64,000 nucleotides of DNA. It comes from Batillaria attramentaria (Eukaryota; Mollusca; Gastropoda; Batillariidae). Positions 25,421 to 40,100 of the stretch are shown piece by piece (position 1 is the first letter of the stretch; every line of letters starts with the position of its first letter). The stretch spans positions 2,956,001-3,020,000 of the forward strand of contig JACVVK020000013.1 in NCBI GenBank assembly GCA_018292915.2, written 5' to 3'. Made by a program: the position numbers and the translations under genes. The notes beneath the pieces were generated by a model. The model made no database searches. It was given only the letters and a program-made list of their open reading frames with translations, and was not told the DNA's origin.

Positions 25421-28400
25421 CATTCTAATACCCTCTCTGTTTATCTTGTGCTAACTCTGTAATAGTCAGTCTTTTATTTTTCCTACCCCACTTGGGGCAC
25501 TGAAACTCTGTATTATATGTTGCATTAGCCTTGCTGCTCTTGGGTGGGGGGTGGGGGGGGGGGGGGCATTTCCACGCACACAGTGACGTCACGTGGGAGT
25601 CTCAATTTATTGTGAATAACGGGAACCACGCTCAGAGGCAACAACACACATACATATTTATACATATATACATAACCACCTTATTCTGAAGCAGTAACTT
25701 ACTATTTACCTACAACTCTACAACAATACTCCGACTGAGAGGTCACAGCTTTGTCAGCGTTACACCCTCGCTGTTTCACAGAACGGCGATGTGAATAACG
25801 CAGACGGTACATGTGCTCTTGCTCAGTGAGGTAACGCTCTTTACAGCAGCTGTAACGCGACACCCTGTTCCCCATGCCCAGAGCAAATACTGGCCGCAAT
25901 AAGTGGACAGAAAATCATTCTGGCCGCCTCTCCAAGCGCTCAGCAGAGACGGATAACCTTGCGCTACCGCTGGACAGCCCTATGGAAGATAACGTCCTTT
26001 GAGGATCCCTGGAAAGAAGCTGTTGGTTGCTGGGGGCTTGCAGCCTTGGCGGTTTTCTGTTTGTTTGTTTGTTGTTGTTGTGGGGGATTATGTTGTTATT
26101 GATATTTTTTAAATCATTTCATTCGTCACTACTACTGTCAACAGGTCTTACGGTTATTTATTTTCTGGGAAATTCGGGTTGCTTCCCCCACAAGAAGCGC
26201 ATCACCGCGGTGCAGCGCCACCCAATACCTATCCTATTTTTCAAGTTTGCTGGGGAAGGAAAGCCGGATAACCCGGAGAGAAACCTCTGATAAGCAGCCC
26301 GGTAGCCAGGAAAAACTGGTATCATATATCACAAGCTCGGCATGGGCTCGAACTCATGCTTTGCCGTGACAGGGTGCGGCTAAGTCCGACATGCTAGCTA
26401 TTAGAACACCGCTCAAAGCCATTATGGTTGGGGAAACCAGTTTTCCTTAGGAGAAGTTGAAAACCAGAGCCTGCATTCCCAGTGGAAAATGACTTTTGGA
26501 AAAAAAAAAAAAAAAAAAAACAACCAACAAAAATACAGGACACATGGGTTGTACCATTTTACTTATTCAGAGATTCTGCTTGAGAAACTGGTACATGTAA
26601 ATCCAAATGATTTATAAACGGATACATACATGTACCCATATTTACTGGTGTTTGCTGAGTAAGCTTACTCTCTGTGCAGTAGCTTCGGTTAAAACCAGCT
26701 TGCTGTCAGACAGACGGCTTAATGCTCATTACAAATGCCTGACAAAACTAGAAGTACCTGCCAGAAAGATGGCATGTAAGGCTTACACGACAGGTCGGGA
26801 TATATCGAACTTCCAGTGATTTCAGCTTTGACTAATCTTATGACAATGATAACAGAAAATTGGAAAAAAAAAATTATGAAATGTTTCATTCAATGATTCA
26901 TGTCGTGTCATGAAATTAATTCCTAATGCCTGCCCGGCAAACGCTCAAGTCACCTGACCACCAGGAAAATTTCAATTTCAAAACTGGGTAGGATCGACCC
27001 TGCCTCAATCTCTACCACGTTTGAAAATTCAAATCTACAGTGCTCCCAACCCAGGGCTCTAAGTAGCCCAGTGAGATAGTTGCCAAGGACCGAAGGCATC
27101 TGAGCTGATAGCGACAAACTGCACGGGGCAGCGAGCTGGTTTGGAGGGTTTAATCACGAGGCCGAGGACTCTGTTGAGACAGGCAGGGAGAAATGACAAG
27201 TCTGAGCACCCGTGTTCACCCGGTGCTGCACGTTTACCTCCCCTCCGGTGATAAAGTGCTCCCCCCTTAACCCATCCAATGCCCAACTGAACTCTTTCAT
27301 CTCAACGTGGGCTCTACCCTATGCAAAGAAATGCTGGCCGCCTTCAACAGCTGAAGTGCAGACAAACAGTACTGGGGTTCTACACATAATCTGCACATGC
27401 AACTGTTTATGAATTACTGATGGCAGTTCAGACTAGTTCACAGCCCAGGGTATGGTTCTACACTGAATACAGACACAATGAAACGCCATGGTGGTTCATC
27501 TACATGTACAGTACCTACAGTTACACTGAGTGCCCTGCACTGTGAGGGATACACACAATGCACACATCCACATCACTCAGTTTCAAAGCAGAACGGTGTC
27601 TCCCCTTCAAAACAGAGTCAATCCAGACACAAAATCTAGAGAGAGACTTCTGAGGGGAACGGTTTCACCGGAGGTCACCGGTAAGCCCGCCATTTGCGTG
27701 GGTTCGATATGGACTTTGTCCTGCTGGATTATCTAGGTTGCCTGGCTGATAAGGGTTTAAATTCAGCCTGTCAGCGGGGTGGAGGCTTGAGAAAATCAGC
27801 TCAAGACGGCAGGGAAATGGATTGAGGAAGCCCGCAGTTTCTCCTGGTCAAACACACGCCATAAAACTTTAAAAGTAAACAGGCAAACTGCTCAAAAGCC
27901 AAAAAGTGCACTTAATCCTCTGCAGCACACAGTCACGTACCCGCTCGACACGCACCTTACAATGAGGAGCACTAACGCGTTCCCCGATGCTTCACACTCT
28001 TCTGGATGTATGATTTAGCATTTGCAGTAATATCAGGTTACATTTTTGTTTGCGCTGTGGAATATCAGTATTCACTTTCATGCCGTGGGAATTTCTCGCA
28101 AGTAAAGAGCATGAAAAACTCATGTACTAAACGTGGTCAAACTGAACTGTAAACTGAAGTTCTAGAAAACAATTTCAGTCCTGAAAGGAGGAGTAGTTTA
28201 GTGTGTAGTGTAGTGTAGTGTAGTGTAGTGTAGTGTAGTGTAGTTTTACCTAAAAGACACAGATCACTACATGCTTGCTGATAGGATTTGTGAATCATTA
28301 ATGTAGCAATTCTTAAAAGGAACACCTGAAAAGTGAGATTCTTGTACATGTATCACTTCATCAGAGTTTCAAGAAGAGATTTGATTTGATTATCGGACTT

Positions 28401-29885
28401 ACCCTCCTCAGCAAAGCCCTGCGATTGGTCTGTCCCCTGACCCAGCTGGCCCAAAGGAGTGGCTTCCCCTGGCGACTGAAGAGCGCTTTTGGCGTGCTGC
28501 TCCAACAGCTCATGATGACGCTGTTTCAAGGAGTTGATCTCTTTCTGCACAAATAAACACAGCAAGACATGTAAGACAAAGACAGTCACCAGTCAATTTC
28601 TTGCACAGCAGTCACCATCAAATCCTCAACGTACAGCACAACCATGTACGAAATAAATCCAGGCACAGGAACTGCTCTTGGGCGAAAAAAAACCCTCTGC
28701 AATCCAGATCCAGGGGTGGGGAATGGAGGGTGGCAGGCCTTGCTATATTAAACGGGGGTGGGGGGTGGGTTAAGCTGCCTTTTTGGTCTACTCGAATGCC
28801 TAAACTGTGCAACTGTTTGAGAATCCTGATCACTTCCCGGCATTTTGGGATTCAAATCAATCTGACCATATGCGAATTAATGCATCGTGAAAGAGAATCT
28901 TTCATCGCAACTCAGACTTTTTTCTATCTTTTCCTCGGAAAATCATTTTTCGACCACGGAACTTGATTAAGGATCCGAGGAGAGTTCCCCTACCTGTAAA
29001 TCTTTCTCCAAAATCCAGGCAAAGGAAATATACATGGAGCAATTAAGTGAAAGGCAATATGGGGCCATATCGAAGACAGAGAACAAGGAAAAAAGTTAGT
29101 ACGAATCTTGCTCTATAGGGACTCAAACCTATGACCCCCAGACCAACAGGCAACCAGGCTCCCTTGACAAATCAACACTGGTTGTTTGGGGGTTTTCGCG
29201 TTCATATGGATGATAACAAAGACGGGACAATGAGAAAGAGGCAAGCGCAAATATTTGGTCCCAGCTGGTAATCGAACTCATGACCCGAGCATTCAAAGTC
29301 AAACGCTCTACATCTCAACTGTCCCGGCTCCCCTACAAAGCAGCATGGAAATCTGACGTTAGGGAATTCATTCAATCTGTAATGAGGGACTCTTTCTTTG
29401 CACTTTTTCCCCATGTACTGATGTAGGGCTATTACCGCTGAATATGATTTGCTCATCGAGTTTTTAAATTTTCTTTTCAGAATCTCCACTCATGGTATAT
29501 GAAGCGTTTGGGCTTACTTGCATGTGAGGAAAGCCACCATACTCAGGTGTACTGTAGCAGACTTGATTATCTTTCAAAATAGTAATAGTGAGGAGCTTTT
29601 GAGCGCCTATTCAGTCTGACGAGCTCTAGGCACTTAATACACACACACACACACAAAAACAAAACCACAATACCGGTACATACTGCCCCCCCTCCCCCCC
29701 CCCCCACACACACCCGTCATTGTGACAGACTAATCAAACGCTTCCCAAAATAGTGTAGTTGTTAATGTGTTGAGATCCTTAAAGAAAGAAAAGGAAAAAA
29801 ATGACCACAGGTAACAACATCCGTATGAAATCTTTCCACATACAGCACATGACTATGAAAATGGACACAAAAAGGTGCCGAACGT

Positions 29886-29932
<47 letters not shown>

Positions 29933-32900
29933 CACGCTCATGCTCTCTATGAAAAGGTACCAGTATAAGTGTATATATACTCCTGCCTGGCACATCTTCT
30001 CTAACAGAAAAATATTTCTATATCGACTAAAGGGGTGAATACAGCGTACAAAACAGGGCTAACTTGGTAAGGTAAGTTATTGGAGGCATCCATTAACTTT
30101 CAACATCAACATAAAGGCTACAGAAAAGGCAACTGGTGTGTGCTAATATTTATTCAGATGGAAGGAAAGCAAACCAAACGGCAGTGACTGTAGTTGAACT
30201 CCATGTATGTACTTGTCATCCTGACACATGAACATACAGTCAACACAAAGCCGCAGAATCAAAGGGATTGGCAAAACTGCAGACTTACGAGAAAAAAATC
30301 TCTTCAGACTGTAGAAAAATTAAATTATGGTTCAAGCCAGACTTTTTCTGAACTGATATATTTGCTGTGATTCTACCTGATTTGTTAAAAAAAAAAAAAA
30401 TTTAATCATTTAAGCTCAGAGGAATCATTTACTTTCAAGTGGAACTATGTGCCTACCAGGTTTGCTAAAAGATATTTAAAAAAAAATAAAAAAAATTAGG
30501 CTTCATTTCATGTGGAACCATGTGCCAGTTCCAAAAGGATAGCTCTTACTAATATGTATATTTCTTTAGGAAAAAGGAGCAAATGTTGATACTTGTTTAT
30601 CTTAGAACTTAAAAAGATTATGAATACACTGGTTTTGTGGTTGTATGCGTGTTAACAGGTTTCATTTTCATTTGTACAGTAGCCCTCGCAAGAGTACAGG
30701 TCTGTTACCCAGGGACACAGGGACACTCAGACTTTTCTCTTCGTACACCTGAACCAAACACAAACAAGACAGAAATACCCCCAGGGTTGGTCCCTGGCAA
30801 GCAACCCTGCAACTTTTAGATTCACAGCTGCAGGCGTTTACTTAAGCTGACTACAAATCAAACATGATCGATTGCTTCTCGGTTCAGCCATCTCCACTTT
30901 CCAGGTTTTGCCCCAGTACCAAGGGGTGTTTGCACTGTTTTCATCTTTGTTTGTCAATCCCCCCCTTGCTCTACTTTGAACATGTTGCCACACCTTCCCT
31001 GATAAGATGACAGCAGTGTGCCAACCACTGATGTTACTGATGTAACAGCATGAATTTCTCCTTGCCACTAACACAAAGAAAACGCTTCAAATGTTCATGA
31101 CTGCTTCTAGTCAAATTTTCTTGATCATTTATTAATGAAGATCACCAACAGTTAATCCATCAGCTGACATTCAGAGAGAGAGTTGGTGTTCTTTTGTTTG
31201 ATTGTTTTTCGGTGTGTGTGTGTATGTGTGTGTGTGTGTGCGACATGCGTGCCTCTGTGTGTGTGCGTGTGTGTGGTTTGCTGAATCACATGTCATTTCC
31301 ACTAGCACTGCTGCAGTAAATCTGAACAACACGATGACCGTTGAAAAGTACCACAACTTGCCAAGTAAGCATGCCCCCAAAGCAATAAATAAATGAAGAG
31401 CATGCACACCGCATGCAGTAATAAATCCTCCAACACAAGGTAATTTAGGCTATCTTCAGTATCATACTATTGGATGTCTGTACAGCTGAGTCATAACCTA
31501 CACAAACCTGTGCCATGTCATGTGTGTTTGTTTAGGACTTTGTGACATCCAGGCTTTTCAACAAAACTACCATAATTTAAGATAAAAAGGGAGGTGACTC
31601 ATGACTGGGAAAAGTGGTTATTTCCCTTCTTGATATTACCAACCCTGAGCACATGTGCAGGAGAGATAGATCTATCTATCTCTACATTCTAATGGTAACA
31701 AAGAGATCAAGGTGACTGTGAGACTGGGTGCTGTAGGTGTTAATGGGTTAAACTTAAAGCCATACACAGCAACATAACAGTATTTCTTTCATGAAAGCAG
31801 TGTGGCAATCCTCGACCAATCTTACCTCCTTCTCCTCCAGCAGAGCACGATATTCACGCGAGATGCTGTTGATCTGGAGCTCCGCAGACTCTGCCTTCTC
31901 CTCCAACTCGCGGTTGACACGCTTGAGTCTTTCATTCTGTCAGAGGAAAATGTCACAGCCACATTACTAACCTGACTTTGGATGAAGCATAATAACCATA
32001 CACCAGTACTTCGACATCCCTAGCATTTCATAGATCTGTATGACATATGTTTCTGTTAATATTTTGAGTCTTCTCTCACCAGAATTTGTTTTTCTCCTCT
32101 TGACTCCTCCCAATCTTCCTCAATGGGTTAGTTAGTTAGTTAGTTATTTACGCCGCGTAAGCCTTCCTCAATGGGAGTGTAGGACACATTCCAAGATAAT
32201 TTTGAAAAACACAGAACACAGACTAAAATGAACATCCTTTCTGATGTATTCCACTGCCCTGAAATGTTTACTTCTGCCAGTGATGCCATTCAGATTCTTC
32301 ATGCATTTTCACTGTTCTCTTCAAGACAGGTAGGTACAGAAAGAGTTAAAAGTAAATGGATAATGATTTATCATCTTGAACTAGAGGGGCCTGGTCTGCC
32401 CACTAGAATAAGATGGAAGGACGTTTCATCGTTTGTGAGGTAATCTGTACGTTACAATGCAAACGCACATGTATGAGAAAAACAGATCTTGTGAAAAAAA
32501 AAACCTCACCTCGGCTTTCTGTGTGGCGTACAAACTCTCCAGCTGCTGAATGCGCTCCTTGGCCAGACTGAGCTCTGTTGCATGGTCTGTAATGGCAAAC
32601 ACGTCCACACATCAATACTTCTCGTCACCTACAGTGACAACCTGCCACTGCTGTCTCTACACAAACAGCTAGCAGCAAAGCAAAGATATCATCATCAATG
32701 AAAAACGTACGTTGCGGCCAGGGTTCACATAAGATGTTTCATGACAGAGAGGCGATTCTGCAAGGTGCACTGAGCAATCACAGGTCAGAAACATTATCAC
32801 ACTGTGGTGCGAGCAAGCGCAAGGCAGATGGCAGCACAGTACAGCGTCCCCGACCCGTTCCTCCCTGGCCAAGCCCAGCCCAGCCCAAGCCGCGTTGCTG

Positions 32901-35900
32901 CGTTCACCCTGAAGAGCTGATAAACCATATTTGGAAGGGCGCAATAAATCTTAATGTGGGATGGGCCACCGCCAATGGGTGGTTTGGTCGGCTGAGCTGA
33001 AACTTGTAACGCTCAGAGCACTCACCAAAAGTTTCAAACTAATGTAACCACCCCCCCCCCCCTCCCACACACACACACTCTTCTCGTACCCCCATCTGGA
33101 GTACCTCCAGCTCCTTTCTAAGTCCGGCTTCCTTCCTGGCCAATCAATTTTATCACTGCCCTGGTCTCCACTTCAATGCAACAGATTTTGCAACATCATT
33201 AAAATCATGAGCAATCGCCTTTAAATGCCCAGGACATGTAATACCCAGCAATGTGGTATTCATGCAGACCAAATGTTGAAGGAAAATGGAAATGTTGATG
33301 TGATCCAACCAACGAGTATCATGCACAAGCAAACGGACAATCTTCAGCCTTCACGATGGCAACTGACAGTGACTTGAAATGCTTTGTTCGTGCTAAAGAA
33401 CCAGTTTCATGAATTTGCATGTAACCACTGCACACCATCAGAGCCTTAAAGCCAGTTGTCTGCAGATCTTGTAGCAGTGTTGACATAATATTACCAACAC
33501 CAGTCCACCACCTTAACATCATCTGACTGACACAAGTCTAACTTCAGGGGTCCTGACAAAATATCTGGTCCTGCACACATCTTGAGACTGCTTTATGGAG
33601 AACCCCACAAAAGAAAAGTGATGCTCAAAATTATACTCTCAATCTCATTACCTTTACACAATGTCAGAGAAAACCCAGTTTCACAGGTATCCTATGAAAA
33701 ACCACGTCCACGCACAGACCATACATGCAGAATACCTGTAAGCTTCTCCAATGGAAGTTTCCCGCCTCCTGGACAGGTGCAGGTAAAGGGGCCGAGCAAG
33801 AAGGACAGGGCACACTCACTCTAGTCTCATGCACACGGGACAGTGTGTGGGGGACGAGAAAGGACTGACTTTGATTGTGAGACGATCGCCCATTGTCTGC
33901 AGGCAAACACGGCGACAGAGTGACATTTGTCCGAGTATTAAGCCAACGCTAATTCCCTGACCCCCTCCAGCCGAGGCATCCTGTCTGTGTTTGGTGCCCA
34001 AACAAGGATTGCCCATGCTTGCAGAGAAGGCAGACACATTTCTAGATTCACCCCTCTCTGGGCGCTTACCTCACCGGCTGGTCGGAGGTTACACAGGTAG
34101 AGATTGTTCGTGGCTTCGGGGTTTTATCGACCCTGCAAGAGTGTGACATCACACAGGGTGACATTGAAGATAAGAGGCCTAAAGTGGTTACTCTGGGGCG
34201 TTAGACTGCCATCAGTCCATTAAGTTTGCTCTGTATAAATTTGTTAAAGTTTAAGCCGATTACATAAACTGCTACAAAGAAAGTCACATCCATTTAACAT
34301 AAAATTTACTTGAACTTCACAAAGATACAGGGTTGCACATTTAAGTCGGTCCCAGGACACTGACCTATAAAAATTTCAAATGTCCTATTTTTCCTACCTC
34401 AAGCGGATATTTGTCCTATTAAAATTTTTACTGCCACTAAGTGTCCAGGACACTGTGTCCTATCACTTTGCTGTTTCCACAACACTTTGTCCCATAGAAG
34501 CTGTGGAAAATGTGCAACCCTGAAGATAGATGTACACTAACCAGCTTCATCTTCAGAAAAATGTGGCACCCCAATATAACCACGCACACTGGTGCTCCAA
34601 AACATACTGTAAAGGGTTAAGATTTCGTATCACAACTACCCACTGGTGTTTCTATTTATTAGCAATGATAATTAATGGGACATAAATAAATAAATATGCT
34701 GCAATGTCTTTAACTCAAATTAAGGGACACCTGCTCCTTATTCATTTTTCACTAAGCATCTTGGGTGCAAGCTAGCAAACCATGTTCAGTGAAGGACAGA
34801 CTGGGAGACACAGGGGCAGAGACATCCACAATTATTGCCATGTTCTGGCCTCATTTAACACTCATGTACTATTGCGACATACACGTTTGAGAGCATTACT
34901 TCTTTTCCCAATACCAACCCCGCTGACAGAAAAAGGCGCCATTTCTGGGCCCAGAGCTCCAATCTAACGGCGTGACACGTACTACAACCCAGGCGTTATG
35001 AAGCTTGCAAGCAAACCCACCCACCCAAATGCCCTGGTCTCCGTGGACAGGTACCTCCTGTACAAACACCCGGTATCAGGAGGGTGGCGGGCACATAAAC
35101 CGCTAAATCAAGGGTAGAACACACAGCTTGACAAAGCCGGTTATAAATGCCATGATATTGAGGCTGCAGCACAGGGCAACCGACCACAGCGTCCCCTGGG
35201 CTGCCCGGATGTACTGATAAGGGGGGAGCGTGCGTGCAAGGTTGGGTGAGAGTGAGGGTGGAGGTGGTGTGGACCAAGTGCAGGTAACAGTGTGTGCGTG
35301 TTGGGAGGGGTGGGGGTGGGGGTGGGTGTTTGGGAGTTTAACGTCCTTTTCCACCACATACGGGTGATATCAAAGACAGGGCAACGATGAAAAAGCCAGC
35401 ACAAATATTTGGCCCCAGCCAGGATTCGAACTCACGACCCGAGCATTGGAAGTCCAACGCTCTACCATTCGGCCGTGTGTTGGAGGGGGCGGGGGGATGT
35501 TACATACATTCAAGAGAACATGTAAGCATTGATTTGGAGTATTGTATGCATCTGAATGAAAAAAATAAAATAAAATAAAATAAAATCAGCAGAAAATTTC
35601 ACTACAGGTGGTACACAAATGACACCCCCTTGGTATTGAAGCTACACAAGTTGACCTGCCACTACCAGTATTCACTCATTAGCGCTTTGAGTTGCTTTCC
35701 TCCTGTGAGATTAAGCGCTAAACAAGTACTATTCATTATTATTACATGTATTATTATTCCAAATCCTGGGACTGTAGCCAGGTAAGAGAAAAACAAAGCA
35801 AAACACCCCACAAAAAAACAAAAACAATACCAGAAACCTAAAAAAACAAAATGAGCAAAAAGAGGAAGAAAATGACGATGACACCACATACACACCACCA

Positions 35901-36799
35901 AAAACAAATTATTATCTATAATGAGGTACAGGTCTGCATCAATTCTTACTACAGATATATATACACTGATACAGCCCACTAACAAAAGTCATACTGGTAC
36001 ATGTTACACAGATCCAGTCAGCCACAGCTGGTTTACTATAGTACTAATCTTTTACTCTTTTTGCAACTTCGCAAATTATACTCGTGCGAAGTAATTTTTT
36101 TTTTTTTAAGTGACGAGTAACAATATTCCGTATATTTAGATATGAGGCGACAGACCGTAGTTTGTAAGAACTGATACTGCTTAAACTAACAAGATTCAAA
36201 GATTCAAGATTCAAATATTTTATTCCTTTCTCCCCACTTGGGGTATGGAGGAATGTCAACTCAGTCAAGTAATGCATCATACATGATTCTCATACGTACA
36301 GAATTACAAAAACACATGTAGGACAGAAGAAATCACAACAGTCCAAACTGCACATCGCATATGTTACAAAAGAACAAACAAAAACAATAGTGCACAACAA
36401 GCACACTCATATTCATGCATGTGCACACACGTCTCCGGTGCATGCGAGTGCGTGCATTGTCCAACGCAAACAGCTTTCTATGACTCAGCAGCGTTATCAC
36501 GTTCATCGGTTTGAGAGTGTCATGACATTCTGGCACAAGATATCAGCCCATAATCTTGCCCTGACCGGTTCAATAAAGAACCTGTTTCTCATGCTCTCTC
36601 ACCCCAGGCCAGTCCAATTTACTCAGAGGGCTATTTTTGATTACGCAGTTAAACTCTGGTGATGCCAGTTGCCACACTGACTGCTGCCTTTAGGGTAAGG
36701 GATAATCACTTTGACCTGTGCATCATCATAATAATAATAATAATAAATAGTTTTTATAGGGCACTGCTCTCCAGATGCAAAGGACTCGCTGTGCTTAAG

Positions 36800-36853
<54 letters not shown>

Positions 36854-37110
36854 TTGCCTCCTTAGTCTGTCACAGACACATGTCTGTTCTGTTTTGCCTG
36901 AAATCAAACCATGCACAGGTGTATGCATACATGTAATCATGTGTGTAATGTTACAAACAACATGAACCTCTACTTGTTGCCACTGATTGCTTGCATATAA
37001 CTACTGTGTGTAGGCAAAACTTAGTTGCATGAGCAGACAAAATTCATATTCTCATAACAAGCTGCATGCATTTCACATGAACAACTCTCTCTCTCTCAGC
37101 CTTGCAGTTT

Positions 37111-37162
<52 letters not shown>

Positions 37163-40100
37163 TGATTTTTTGGGTTTTTTTTTCCCTCAGTCTTCTATCA
37201 AAGCATAAATTTCAATAAGTTCGTGCACATGTATGTACATACTTGTATAACAATTTGGGAGCGTTTTTGTTTTTTTCCCCCCTTTCAAATTGTTTCATTA
37301 AATCCAAAATACATGTAAAAGAAAGCAGCGGCCTTTCTTTTTTTCTTTTCTTTTTTTAAAATGGAATATAGCATCCTCTCTCTCTTGCGGTGTGTATTTT
37401 CAGTTTCACTGTCAGTGCTATCTCTTGCTTTGGTCAATTCTAACACACTGCTGGTCAACCACTATTCAAATTGGGGTACCAGTAACATCAAAGGGAAAAA
37501 AGACTGTCATTTACTCAGCTAGGTACTACTACGCTGCATAAATAATGACCTCAAAATTAGTGTTTCTGCACAAAACGGAAAATGATATGACCTGAGTAGG
37601 AACGACTTCAAGTCACTTCATTTTGGACACATGTATCACGCCAGTCAGTACCTGTTACTAGTGTTAGTGAACAGTACTAACCTGAAAGTGGATTGCCACC
37701 AGCTGAAATTATAAATCTTAAAGGGGCTCATGCTACCATTTTAACACTCACACTCACAGATCGTTCTGAGCTGTTTTCATGGTATCTATCATCACACCCC
37801 TTAGACACCAGGACAGCGACAGCATCTGTAATGCTGGCACTAAGTCAACAGAAGCGTGCTCGATGACACAGCGATCACACTGAGCGCTTCAGTAGTGTAA
37901 AAACAGTCGCAGAATTTGAATACTTCAATTGTTTGTGCAGAGTGTAAACAACAATGTATTGCAATGTATTGCATTAAGAGCTGTACTCATCATCAAGATG
38001 GTGTATTTTGAGCCCATTTAACACACAGAACTGCGTCTGCGTCACCACTGGTCCTGTTATATATATATACATGTAGTCACTGATCAGAGCTGACTAGCTG
38101 GTCTTCAGTCCCAATCAAATGTTATCTGCTCAGTACATGGTACGCTTTTATGTTATACATGTAGAACATCATATACATGTACCTACCACAGTCGCCACAA
38201 TGGTTTCAGATGGTGCTACAGTGTATATTGTGTCCTAAGTGACCGAGTCTGACGCATGGATTAAGTGCACTAGATGAAAAGTTTTCCAGAGTGTTGTCGT
38301 ATGTCTGACAAATCTATTGAGACTTCAGATTCTTGGTGCAGTGTTTCCCATAATGCATTAAAACCCGAAAGTGAAGCAGACCTTTTTGTCCCACGTTTTA
38401 CCCCCTGCGCCACCGTGCGCGTCAGAACAGGGACAAGAGGCTCCAGAGTATGTGCTCAAAGTCAAAGATTGTCCGGGAGCACAGCGATCAGTTTCCGGAT
38501 TTCGCCACTCTCACCAGCATTTCTCTAGTTGTTCCTCTCACACCTGTTCCATGTGAGAGAGTGTTTTCTCTCCAAAATGCTGTGATGACAAACAAAAGAA
38601 ACCACCTTGGCATACAGCATCTGAACAACAAGATGCCCATATCTTCGGAGAGCAGGCGGCAGCAGAAATTGCAGAGAGCAGACACGGTGCCTTATCCCAT
38701 GCCAGAGGATTTCATCACTGCCTCAGTCACAAACTTCAAATGAAGTGCACAAAGAAGAAAGTAACAGACTGCCAGCCAGTGCCATGCTGCATGGACAATG
38801 TCTCACTCCTGGGGAGTGGGACCCAGGGCTGCCACTTTCTGAGAGACAAAAAGCCTGAAAATTGACCCTCAAAATCTGAATGGAAGGAAAGCCAAACTAC
38901 AGGGAGCCAGTGGAAGGAAGAAAGGACTTTGCCCGAAGAATGTGAAAAGCCGGAAAAGAAGCAGGAAAACGACTTTGCCCGAAGACAGTGAGGGGGGGGG
39001 GGGGGGGGGTGTTAACGTCGCCGAAGAATATGGGGCGCAAAATGCACCTTACCCGGAAAAGCCGACGGCCCAGCGATAGACACAGACTCGCGATTTTTTG
39101 GGCCAGAAAAGCAGGAAAAAGCCGGAGAAGCCGGAAAACGCTTTAAAAAGCCGGAAACCTCTTCACAGCCGGTTAAAAAAGCACGAAATCCTGCCACAGC
39201 AGGAAGAGTGGCAGCCCTGAATATGACAATATGAGGCGCAAAATGCACCTTACCCGGGAAGGCCGACGGTCCAGCGATAGACACAGACTCGCAATTATTT
39301 CGCCGAAAAAGCCGGAAAAACCGGAAACGGCTTTAAAAAGCCGGAAAGCTCTTCACAGCCGGTTCAAAAAGCCGGAAATCAGGCCACAGGAGGAAGACTG
39401 GCAGCCCTGGGGACCCTCAAGATTTGCAAAGGGACCCTCAGAAATTCCAAGAGGGTCCCTGGGACCCTGAGAAATCAGAGGTGTGGGAAACCAGTGGTGA
39501 CACAGACGACAGAGCAGGCCATAGTTCACAGGTGCCTTGTCCTCTAAGTTCTAGAGTGTGTACTCCAGAGTTCCACACAGATAGGCCTTGGGTCTGTTGG
39601 TCGTTAAACTTTGCACGCATCTACCTACTTCATCAACCCAACACACTGACCAGGGTGGGTGCTTCATGGGTTTAATGTCTTCTGTGCACCACGAGGGTGA
39701 TTTCAAAGATAGGGGCACTAGCCTGTACAAATTTACTAACTGGGCTCTGTCAAAGTTCAAACACACGACCTTCTGCTGCTCGATCATTGAACCAGTACCC
39801 AACTTCCAACACTTTGGCCAGGCTCTTTACGGAAGACACTGCAGTCTGTGGGATTAGGACACCTGATCAAAACCAGACCCAGTGGCAAGATGATCTGTCT
39901 TGAACAGCTGCCGAGTTGGACCGCAGCTGTTTTATTCATGGCCTTCCAGCCTGGCAAAAGCTGCAGCCCGCCCGCCCGTCACACAAAAGAGATCACCTCC
40001 AGACAGGACCAACCATATGCATTGGGATACTGTACTGTCCAGTCTTGAGGCAATGGTCTGAATAACGACCCACGACCATCGACTACTAGTACTACTCACT

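Larger units (their letters stand above)
19009..28402. other. TRIP11 intron 4, 9.4 kb
   Basis: Three family A SINEs, one family B SINE and microsatellites; otherwise no supported gene. Short open frames here are unrelated to known families. Confidence 0.6.
28545..31825. other. TRIP11 intron 3
   Basis: One family A SINE (29,178) and short CA/TG tracts. Nothing else recognised. Confidence 0.6.
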
